From contig DHSL01000031.1 of the NCBI GenBank assembly GCA_002411345.1, positions 1 to 64,000 on the forward strand: a stretch of DNA of 64,000 nucleotides, given 5' to 3'. Source of the stretch: Bacteroidales bacterium UBA5287. GTDB taxonomy: Bacteria > Bacteroidota > Bacteroidia > Bacteroidales > Dysgonomonadaceae. The position numbers were made by a program, and so were the translations under genes. Shown here piece by piece: positions 1-6,890 of this stretch (positions are counted from its first letter, which is position 1; each line of letters starts with the position of its first letter). The notes below the pieces were generated by a model. The model saw only the letters and a list, made by a program, of their open reading frames with translations. It did not search any database and was not told the DNA's origin.

Positions 1-1
1 T

Positions 2-1138
2 ACGTACTTTACCGAATGCTTACGATTAAAAGATGCTCGCGGTCGTTTGTTTTTAGATTACATCAATTTAATAAGAGCAAAACATCCAAAATTTTTTGTT
101 ATTGAAAATGTTAAAGGTATCATAAGTGACAAACATCTTCCTACATTCTTATCGTTTCTATCTTTATTAACGGATGCTGGTTATATAGTTAATTACTCTC
201 TTTTAAATGCTGCTGATTATAGAATTCCACAAGATAGACAAAGAGTGTTTGTAGTTGGTATATCAAAAGAAATAAATTGTGTCTTCGATTTTCCATCTCC
301 TTTTTATAAGCAGAGAGTTACATTAAAACAAGCAATTGGTGATATTGTTATGACACCAAATAATTACCTAAATGAAAAAGTTCTTCAATCTTCTGGAGAA
401 TTGCTCAATCATGATATTTATGTTGGTTCTTTTGATGCAAAATTTATGGCACGTAATAGAGTTCGACAGTGGAAAGAGATTTCTTTCACAATTCAAGCCC
501 AAGCCAAGAATGCACCATTACATCCACAAGCACCTAAAATGCTTTACATCTCTCCAAGTAAAAGAATATTTGTTCCTGGTAAAGAGCATTTGTACAGGAG
601 ATTAAGTGTTCGGGAATGTGCTAGAATACAATCATTCCCTGATTCATTCAAATTTATTTATTCAAATATCAAAGATGGTTATAATATGGTAGGTAATGCT
701 GTTCCTCCTCGTTTAGCCAAGATTATAGCATTAAAGATAAAAGAAACTTTAACAAATATTGAAAAAGATGAATGGATGTTAGTGGGTTATTATAAAAGTA
801 AAGAACACCTTAATAAAATAGTACAAAATCAATTATACTATGTACGTACAGGATTTAAGCGTGGTGCATTAACATACCCAGCAGGGAAGAACTCCCCAAA
901 ATACTTATTGTTGCACAACCGTAATCAGCGATTTCTATTTAATTTGATAGAAGAAGTTCCATTAGTTAAGTCTGCTTCATATTTGCGAGAAAAGGGATTT
1001 TCTCCGTCAGGAGGAGAATATCTAACATTCAAAATTAAATCAAAGGTAGAAGATGAAAATATTCTAAATACAGAAATTCAAGGAGTTGGTTTCAATAAAG
1101 CAATTCCGTACTTATGTAAACACAAATCAAATAAATAA
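2..1138 (+). CDS. DNA (cytosine-5)-methyltransferase of a type II R-M system, 5' truncated
   Basis: The reading frame is open from base 2, so the gene begins before the window; the TTG at 47 is only an internal codon. The visible part reads LKDARGRLF then ENV (motif VI, about residues 37-39 of the visible frame), QDRQR (motif VIII), RRLSVRECARIQSFPD (motif IX) and GNAVPPRLA (motif X). This is the second half of a C5-cytosine methyltransferase; the catalytic PCQ loop lies off-window. After motif X there is an extra C-terminal segment of about 120 residues (from roughly nt 760) that is not part of the core fold and that I do not recognise. The stop is one base before the ATG of the endonuclease gene, which fits a co-transcribed pair. 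By family knowledge it would methylate the recognition site and protect the host DNA. Identity is clear; the target GGCC is only inferred from the partner. Confidence 0.93.
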   Translation, partial: TYFTECLRLKDARGRLFLDYINLIRAKHPKFFVIENVKGIISDKHLPTFLSFLSLLTDAGYIVNYSLLNAADYRIPQDRQRVFVVGISKEINCVFDFPSPFYKQRVTLKQAIGDIVMTPNNYLNEKVLQSSGELLNHDIYVGSFDAKFMARNRVRQWKEISFTIQAQAKNAPLHPQAPKMLYISPSKRIFVPGKEHLYRRLSVRECARIQSFPDSFKFIYSNIKDGYNMVGNAVPPRLAKIIALKIKETLTNIEKDEWMLVGYYKSKEHLNKIVQNQLYYVRTGFKRGALTYPAGKNSPKYLLLHNRNQRFLFNLIEEVPLVKSASYLREKGFSPSGGEYLTFKIKSKVEDENILNTEIQGVGFNKAIPYLCKHKSNK

Positions 1139-1139
1139 T

Positions 1140-2096
1140 ATGTCATCAATCTCAACAATTTTAGGAAAAGCATTTGAATATGCATGTGTTTTAGCTATTG
1201 AAGAAATAGTTACTTCTCATAGAAAAATTGAAGTACTTAATAATAGTAGTTTGCAAATTGCAAAAAACAGATACGAAAATGATATATCTACAGAAGAACA
1301 GGCAGATATGTTATCATCTGCAAAATCTGGTATCAATGCAATTATAGAAATGGAACCAAAAATTATTGAAGATGGAAATGATATTTTAACTCTTGTCCTG
1401 CAAGCTGATACTTCGGCTACTAAAGGAGGTGATATTAGAGATGTTCTCATTATTCGTCGCTCTTTAGAATGGGAAATAGGTATATCCGTAAAACATAATC
1501 ATGCTGCTTTAAAGCATTCTCGTCTTTCAATACACATAGATTTTGGTAACGAGTGGATGAAGACACCTTGCTCTCAAAACTATTTTACTGAAATCCGTCC
1601 AATTTTCAACAATCTCACAACATGGAGAAGACAAAATCTAAATTGGAGAGATTTACCAAACAAAGAAGATGATGTTTATATACCTCTTCTAGATGCTTTT
1701 ATAAAGGAATTTAAATCACTACAAAACACCTGTAATGTTACAGAGAAACTTATCGAGTACCTGATAGGAAGTAATGGTCGAGATTACTACAAACTAATTC
1801 ATAATAATGATCATACGACCACAATTATGCCATTCAATATTTTTGGGACACTCAATCAATCAGGTGTCAAAACTGCACCTAATATCATTATCCCAAAAAT
1901 TGAAATGCCAGATAGAATTATAGAGTTGGCTTACAAAGAAAAATCAAAAACAACAGTAATCTTGACAATGAATAAAGGATGGTCTATTTCTTTTAGAATT
2001 CACAATGCGTCTACAAAAGTTGAACCAAGTTTAAAATTTGATATTCAACTCCAAAGCAAACCGGAAGAAATATTCTATTTAAGTAGAAAATGGTGA
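1140..2096 (+). CDS. Type II restriction endonuclease, HaeIII-like
   Basis: This 318-residue protein starts at the ATG one base after the methyltransferase stop. The frame stays open to a TTG at 1086, but that would overlap the methyltransferase by about 50 bases. The central part reads GGDIRDVLIIRR, then WEIGISVKHNH, then KHSRLSIHIDFGNEW, which I recall as the conserved core of the HaeIII restriction endonuclease family. The D...E-x-x-x-x-x-K arrangement in GDIRD/WEIGISVKH is the plausible PD-(D/E)XK-like metal site. Length matches that family (about 318 residues). Expected role: cleavage of unmodified DNA, probably at GGCC, in the cytoplasm. No controller protein or Vsr nuclease is seen beside it. 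The family call rests on motif memory and not on a search. Confidence 0.8.
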   Translation: MSSISTILGKAFEYACVLAIEEIVTSHRKIEVLNNSSLQIAKNRYENDISTEEQADMLSSAKSGINAIIEMEPKIIEDGNDILTLVLQADTSATKGGDIRDVLIIRRSLEWEIGISVKHNHAALKHSRLSIHIDFGNEWMKTPCSQNYFTEIRPIFNNLTTWRRQNLNWRDLPNKEDDVYIPLLDAFIKEFKSLQNTCNVTEKLIEYLIGSNGRDYYKLIHNNDHTTTIMPFNIFGTLNQSGVKTAPNIIIPKIEMPDRIIELAYKEKSKTTVILTMNKGWSISFRIHNASTKVEPSLKFDIQLQSKPEEIFYLSRKW

Positions 2097-2524
2097 TTTT
2101 TTTAAATTAATCATTATGAAAAATTACAGGCAACAAATAATTATATTTATAATATATTCTTTAATCATTTGACAAATAACTCATTGTATGTATTCGATCT
2201 AAAGTTTACCAATACAATTTTAGTTAATTTGTCTGTAAAAACTCTTTTTAAAATTTATTTCTTTTCCAAACCTTTCTTTTTTTGTGAGAAGGTGCTTGAA
2301 AAAAAATATTCGAGTTACGTGCTTGCCGTATTTTGTTCTGTTTGTATATTATTCTCCTGAAAATCATTATATGAATTCGATCTGTCACATTTCATTGACA
2401 AAATAGGTTTTGTTGTGAAACACATTCTATGCAGGAGTGGTACCAATTGTAAAATTAGTTGTATAGATATAATTATTAAACTAAATATGTACTAAACTGA
2501 TAAACTTTATGCAAATATTTATAT

Positions 2525-2647
2525 ATGAACTTATCAGCCTTGTTTAAAATATTGAAACCTAATGGAAGGTGGGTACCGAAACAAAGCCAAATGGATGCTT
2601 TTATTCTGTATCATGACAAGGATGGCAATAAATACCTGATTGGATAG
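2525..2647 (+). CDS. Possible small ORF or gene remnant (40 aa)
   Basis: An ATG opens 40 codons with fairly normal composition (it contains KPNGRWVPKQSQMDAFILYH). It ends in TAG, after which the same frame stays open for about 12 more codons (KRRFDWVSKKIF) before another stop. Read-through across the TAG suggests a decayed fragment more than an expressed peptide. I do not recognise a parent family. Confidence 0.2.
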   Translation: MNLSALFKILKPNGRWVPKQSQMDAFILYHDKDGNKYLIG

Positions 2648-2699
2648 AAACGAAGGTTTGATTGGGTCTCGAAGAAAATATTTTAATTGATTTTAGACA

Positions 2700-2733
2700 T
2701 GACACAAGTTGTCAAATAATCTTTTTATCTTTG
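2700..2733 (+). promoter_or_regulatory. Probable Bacteroidota promoter with overlapping inverted repeat
   Basis: TATCTTTG at 2726-2733 matches the TAnnTTTG -7 element. Just upstream, TGACA-N5-TGTCA (2700-2714) forms a perfect 5-bp inverted repeat in the -33 zone, where an operator could sit. The gene at 2829 follows about 95 bases later. Confidence 0.45.
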
Positions 2734-2828
2734 TTTTTGTGTTTAGTTAAATTTTGTAATCTCAATATTGTGTGGAAATAAGAATAAAACAATAAGTGAA
2801 GTATAAAAAAATAAGGTAAAACAATATC

Positions 2829-3593
2829 ATGGAAAATACTGAAAAAAATGAGTATGAGGAACTGACTAACTTGGAGTCTATTAAAAAATTCTGCAGTCAA
2901 CATCTATCTGAAATCGCCACAGATAGTTTTCATTTAAAGGACAACCTTATTAGAATTCGATATATTGACTTGGATGGAAAATTCAATTATGTAGATCTGG
3001 GGAGATTTTTCTTTGTTGATGATTGCATGTATGTAATGACAAAAGAGAGTCGTTACAAAAAGTATCATAATCCTGATATTTTAGAATTTGACAAAGAACT
3101 TGAGGTTTTGAGATATATGGGATTCTATATTGTCAGAGGCATTTTTGCCGGTGTCTTTACAGAATTTTTCGACGACAAAGGGAATAGGATCTTTACTGGT
3201 GACGTTGTTAATGCACAAGTATTCATATTTACTTCTAGGTTAATATTATCGAAAGGAGGATATGACCGTGCTGTTTGTGTTGATAAAGATGAACGCGCAT
3301 CTGATTGTACAGCAGGCGTTAATGATATAAACGGGAGCTTTTCTCTTATTTTTGACAATCATTATCTCCGTTTGTCTCAAGCTACAAAGTTAGTAGTTAT
3401 TGGCAGCCTTTTCTATGATTTGAGAAATGGTTATACAGAGCTCGATATTAGGTCTTTATGTAATGAATTTGCACAATTAAGATATGGAGAGAAAGATATT
3501 TTCAAATTAATCAGAAAATCTCCCTATTTTCCACCTCAGACCTGGCAAGAAGAAGCTCTGGAGTTAATATGTGGTTCAGATGATGATGAATAA
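2829..3593 (+). CDS. Hypothetical protein, 254 aa
   Basis: I do not recognise this protein. It is acidic, has no signal peptide and no membrane segment, and is probably cytoplasmic. A short stretch, FFDDKGNRIFTGDVV (about residues 113-127), resembles the D-x-x-G-x-x-I-x-x-GD-V signature of YopX-like phage and mobile-element proteins, but only that stretch matches. The C-terminus is acidic (GSDDDE). It stands alone with its own promoter, between the R-M genes and the Hdr-like operon, and could belong to either accessory unit or to neither. Confidence 0.6.
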   Translation: MENTEKNEYEELTNLESIKKFCSQHLSEIATDSFHLKDNLIRIRYIDLDGKFNYVDLGRFFFVDDCMYVMTKESRYKKYHNPDILEFDKELEVLRYMGFYIVRGIFAGVFTEFFDDKGNRIFTGDVVNAQVFIFTSRLILSKGGYDRAVCVDKDERASDCTAGVNDINGSFSLIFDNHYLRLSQATKLVVIGSLFYDLRNGYTELDIRSLCNEFAQLRYGEKDIFKLIRKSPYFPPQTWQEEALELICGSDDDE

Positions 3594-3733
3594 TCAATAA
3601 AATTTAGCAAACCGATTTCATTTAATGGTTTTAAGGAGAAAAATATCTTAAAAAGAGTTTTTTTCAAATAAAATAACTAAACTTGTCGACTAAATACATC
3701 TGTGACAAATAATCAAAAATATAGATTGAACTC

Positions 3734-4432
3734 ATGGGAAAACTATATGAAGAACTAACATCAGATTACCGTATAAAAGAGGGGTTAAATGCATGTATCA
3801 ATTGCGGTACATGTACAGCCATTTGTCCTGCTGCTGAATTTTACAAATATGATCCAAGAGCGATTGTAGATATGGTTCAGACTAAAGATGATGATGTTAT
3901 TGAGGAATTACTCAATTCAGAAACTATCTGGTATTGTGGAGAATGTATGTCTTGTGTTACCAGGTGTCCACGAAAAAACGCACCCGGATTAGTTGTAATG
4001 GCATTGCGTAGTATGTCTATGGATAAAGGTTATTTTATAAACTCTGAAAAAGGAAGACAGCAGTATGCCTTAACTAAAGCTCTTACTAATAATATTTTAA
4101 ATTATGGATATTGTATATATCCAAGAACTTTTAAATCTGAATTGCATCCAGAGGCTGGTCCTATTTGGGAATGGATTGAAAAGAATATGGATGATGTTTA
4201 TGCCAGAAATGGTGCAAATTTAGATGGAAATGGAACTGGTGCTTTAAGAAAAATTCCTAAAGAAGATTTAGAGGAATTAAAACGCATTTTTAATATAACC
4301 GGAGCAACACAAAGAATTGAGACTATTAATAAATATTCAATAAGCAGAGCTGAAGAATTGGGACTTACAGAGGATGAATATTTTATGAAAGTGTTTACTG
4401 AAACTGAGAAAAATCATTTAAACGAAGATTAA
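3734..4432 (+). CDS. HdrC-like 4Fe-4S electron-transfer subunit
   Basis: This 232-residue protein holds two ferredoxin-type four-cysteine sets: C21-x2-C24-x2-C27-x3-C31-P and C68-x2-C71-x2-C74-x3-C78-P. In HdrC proteins these bind two [4Fe-4S] clusters that pass electrons between HdrA and HdrB. The remaining ~150 residues are helical and hydrophilic, with no membrane segment, making it longer than a minimal HdrC. It opens a tightly spaced operon (19 nt to the HdrB-like gene). About 140 bases lie upstream, with only a weak -7-like element. I infer a cytoplasmic electron wire; the redox partners cannot be read from the sequence. Confidence 0.85.
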   Translation: MGKLYEELTSDYRIKEGLNACINCGTCTAICPAAEFYKYDPRAIVDMVQTKDDDVIEELLNSETIWYCGECMSCVTRCPRKNAPGLVVMALRSMSMDKGYFINSEKGRQQYALTKALTNNILNYGYCIYPRTFKSELHPEAGPIWEWIEKNMDDVYARNGANLDGNGTGALRKIPKEDLEELKRIFNITGATQRIETINKYSISRAEELGLTEDEYFMKVFTETEKNHLNED

Positions 4433-4451
4433 TCTTCCACCTAAAAAAAAT

Positions 4452-5516
4452 ATGATATACGAGGGCAAAAAGAAAATTTGGAAAGACTATCAAAAAGAGA
4501 TTCCAGATGATCATTATTTTTATGTTAGAAGCTGTATAAGACAGACGTTATTCCCTGCTTCGGAAAAAACATTTTTAGATATTACCAGGAATAAATTACA
4601 CAAAGACTTTTTTGAAACAGAACATCATACAACATGCGGTGGTATAGCATATCATTCCGATGTAATCCCACAAGAAACGGTTATGACCATTATTGCAAGA
4701 CAATTTGCTTTAATGAAAAAATATGGATATGAGAATTATGTGTGCTCGTGTATCACATCGTTTGGCCTGTATACAGAGACACTGGAAACTTGGCATGAGT
4801 TCCCCCAATTACAAGAAAAGACAGCCGAAAACCTTTGGAAAAGTTGCAAGTTAGAATTTACTAAGCCTAAGTATCTGGCTCATTCAAGTGATATTATTTA
4901 TAAGTTTAGAAATCTAATTGCAGAACAAGCAAAATATAAGTTAATTAATCAATATACTGGAGAACCACTAAAAGTAGTTGAGCATATTGGATGTCATTAT
5001 TCAAAAATGTTCCCCTCTAAAGGTTTTGGTGGTGCAGAATATCCATATGTTTTGGCAGGTATGATTGAAGCATGGGGCGGAGAGGTTGTAGATTATCCAG
5101 AAAGAAGACATTGTTGTGGATTTGGCTTTAGACAATATCTTGTAAAAGCAAATAGAGGGTATTCTATTTCAAATACTCATAAAAAATTTGAAAGTATGGA
5201 GCCTTTTAAACCAGATATGATAATAACTAATTGTCCAGGATGTCCATACTTTTTAGATAGATGGCAATATGCTATTGCTGAAATGGAGGGAAAAACTTAT
5301 GGTGAGAATGGACATGGTATACCTGTATTCACATACGAAGAGGTAGCAGGATTAGTTATGGGATATAATCCATGGGATCTTGGTTTACAGAATCATCAAA
5401 TTGGTACTGAGATTCTATTAGATAAAATTGGCATTCCATATGACCCTAATATGAAATATAAAGGGTTAAACAATAAAGACTTAGGAATACCTGAATTTCC
5501 TTCATGTATAAAATAA
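4452..5516 (+). CDS. HdrB-like CCG-domain subunit
   Basis: At 354 residues this is longer than typical HdrB (about 290). HdrB binds non-cubane [4Fe-4S] clusters through two CCG motifs and is the disulfide-reducing subunit. The second motif is complete here: HIGC, then RRHCCG about 40 residues later, then CPGC. The first is degenerate: SC, then TTCGG in place of CCG, then CSC in place of CxxC. So one canonical cluster is expected, plus possibly an altered one. The C-terminal extension (FTYEEVAGLVMGYNPWDLGL) resembles, as far as I recall, the tail of HdrB proteins of the sHdr type. No signal peptide is seen, and the protein is cytoplasmic. It lies 26 nt before the flavoprotein gene. The true substrate is unknown; CoM-CoB disulfide is not expected in this phylum. 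Confidence 0.83.
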   Translation: MIYEGKKKIWKDYQKEIPDDHYFYVRSCIRQTLFPASEKTFLDITRNKLHKDFFETEHHTTCGGIAYHSDVIPQETVMTIIARQFALMKKYGYENYVCSCITSFGLYTETLETWHEFPQLQEKTAENLWKSCKLEFTKPKYLAHSSDIIYKFRNLIAEQAKYKLINQYTGEPLKVVEHIGCHYSKMFPSKGFGGAEYPYVLAGMIEAWGGEVVDYPERRHCCGFGFRQYLVKANRGYSISNTHKKFESMEPFKPDMIITNCPGCPYFLDRWQYAIAEMEGKTYGENGHGIPVFTYEEVAGLVMGYNPWDLGLQNHQIGTEILLDKIGIPYDPNMKYKGLNNKDLGIPEFPSCIK

Positions 5517-5542
5517 TAATAACTTGTATTGGATTATAATTT

Positions 5543-6565
5543 ATGGCAATCAAAAATATAGTAGTAATAGGTGGTGGCCCTGCAGGTTTAGAAGCAAGTG
5601 CTCAATTGCATTATATGGGATATAATGTGTTTTTAATTGAAAAAAACGATAAACTTGGAGGTCATTTAGGAAAATGGGATAGATTATTCCCTCAAGGCAT
5701 ACAGTCTGAGGAGTTATTAAACCCTCTAATAAAGAATACTGCTGGTGTTAAAACTTTTGTGAATACAGAAGTAGTAAACATTAATAAATTAGAGAAACAA
5801 TACAATATTATTTTATCAAATGGTATAACAATATTAGCTCGCGCAGTTCTTTTTGCAACAGGTTTTGATCTATTTCCAGCCTCAAAAAAGGAGGAATATG
5901 GTTACGGTATTTATGATAAAGTTATTACCAATGCAGATTTAGAAATCTTTTTTAGAACTAAATCAGATTCGAGAATAGTCAACCCTTTAAAAATAGGTTT
6001 TGTACATTGTGTTGGATCAAGAGATGAAAAAACAGGAAATAGACAGTGTTCTAAAGTTTGCTGCGCAACAGCTGTAAAGCAAGCATGTGAAATTAAAGAA
6101 GTATTTCCAAATGCAGAGGTGATCTGTTTTTACATGGATCTTAGAATGTTTGGACGTAAATATGAAGATTTATATTTGACTGCTCAAAAAAAATATGGAG
6201 TAAGATTTATTAGAGGAAGAGTATCTGAAGTTGGAGAAAATATTAATCATCAACTTATTGTTAAAGCTGAAGATACTTTAAGTTCAAAGCCATTAAAAGT
6301 TACATTAGACCTTTTAGTCCTCATGTGTGGAATGAATAACTCATCAGAAGGTATTAAAACAGCCTCATTAATTGGATTAAAAGCAGATGAAGATGGATTC
6401 TTTGAAACATTAAATCCAATGCAAGGATCTATTTTTAGTCATAAAAAAGGGGTATTTTATGCAGGCGCAGCTACTGGACCAAAGACTTTACCAGAAACTA
6501 TAAACGAAGGAAGAGCAGCTGCAATATGTATTAATAATTACATAAAGGAGGAGATAAATGAATAA
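5543..6565 (+). CDS. HdrA/QmoA-like FAD oxidoreductase (short form)
   Basis: An N-terminal FAD dinucleotide fold is plain: VVIGGGPAG at residues 7-15, then an acidic strand end LIEKNDKLGGHLGKW. In the middle, HCVGSRDEKTG and QCSKVCCATAVKQ match the cysteine-rich signature of HdrA and QmoA flavoproteins. At 340 residues it is much shorter than methanogen HdrA (about 650). It lacks the built-in ferredoxin domains and the thioredoxin-reductase-like extension. The next gene, overlapping by 8 nt, encodes a two-cluster Fe-S protein that could supply the missing domain. Role by inference: a flavin hub that takes or gives electrons within the complex. Its electron donor (NADH, ferredoxin or the membrane subunit) cannot be told. 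Confidence 0.85.
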   Translation: MAIKNIVVIGGGPAGLEASAQLHYMGYNVFLIEKNDKLGGHLGKWDRLFPQGIQSEELLNPLIKNTAGVKTFVNTEVVNINKLEKQYNIILSNGITILARAVLFATGFDLFPASKKEEYGYGIYDKVITNADLEIFFRTKSDSRIVNPLKIGFVHCVGSRDEKTGNRQCSKVCCATAVKQACEIKEVFPNAEVICFYMDLRMFGRKYEDLYLTAQKKYGVRFIRGRVSEVGENINHQLIVKAEDTLSSKPLKVTLDLLVLMCGMNNSSEGIKTASLIGLKADEDGFFETLNPMQGSIFSHKKGVFYAGAATGPKTLPETINEGRAAAICINNYIKEEINE

Positions 6566-6890
6566 ATTTGGTTATAGCTTATCTCCTGCTTCTGTCATTA
6601 ATTTAGATAATGCAGATAAAATAAAGTTTAAAGAATTGATTGATTTAGAACCAGATGTATTAAAATGTATGGCATGTGGAAGTTGTGTATCATCTTGTTC
6701 TGCTGTAAATTTTACAAATTCTTCATTAAGAAGTGCAATTCTTTCACTTCAAAACGGACTCCCGGAAAAAGCATATGAGTATTTAAAAGGTTGTATGCTT
6801 TGTGGTAAATGTACAATGATATGTCCTCGTGGCATTAATACCAGAAGACTCATAATCTCTATTTTTCAAACTTATAACTTTAAAAAATGA
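6558..6890 (+). CDS. Small two-cluster 4Fe-4S protein (HdrC/ferredoxin-like)
   Basis: This 110-residue protein is built almost only of two four-cysteine sets: C37-x2-C40-x2-C43-x3-C47 and C79-x2-C82-x2-C85-x3-C89-P. The first lacks the usual proline after its last cysteine. The start codon lies inside the end of the flavoprotein gene (8-nt overlap), just after a purine-rich AAGGAGGAG that is an unusually good ribosome-binding site for this phylum. The stop overlaps the next ATG by 4 nt. Such coupling suggests equal amounts of all three products and direct contact. It probably acts as the ferredoxin module that longer HdrA proteins carry within one chain. Confidence 0.85.
   Translation: MNKFGYSLSPASVINLDNADKIKFKELIDLEPDVLKCMACGSCVSSCSAVNFTNSSLRSAILSLQNGLPEKAYEYLKGCMLCGKCTMICPRGINTRRLIISIFQTYNFKK

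Larger units (their letters stand above)
2097..2828. other. Gene-poor AT-rich stretch after the R-M genes
   Basis: About 730 bases carry no convincing gene. A 63-codon open frame at 2169-2360 is very rich in F, L and K and has no recognisable feature. A 40-codon frame lies at 2525-2647. The right end holds the probable promoter of the next gene. The stretch looks like decayed or spacer DNA at the edge of an accessory segment. Confidence 0.5.

Noticed and set aside
2169..2360. 63-codon open frame after the endonuclease gene
   Set aside because: Composition is dominated by F, L, K and S from AT-rich DNA, with no start context or recognisable pattern.
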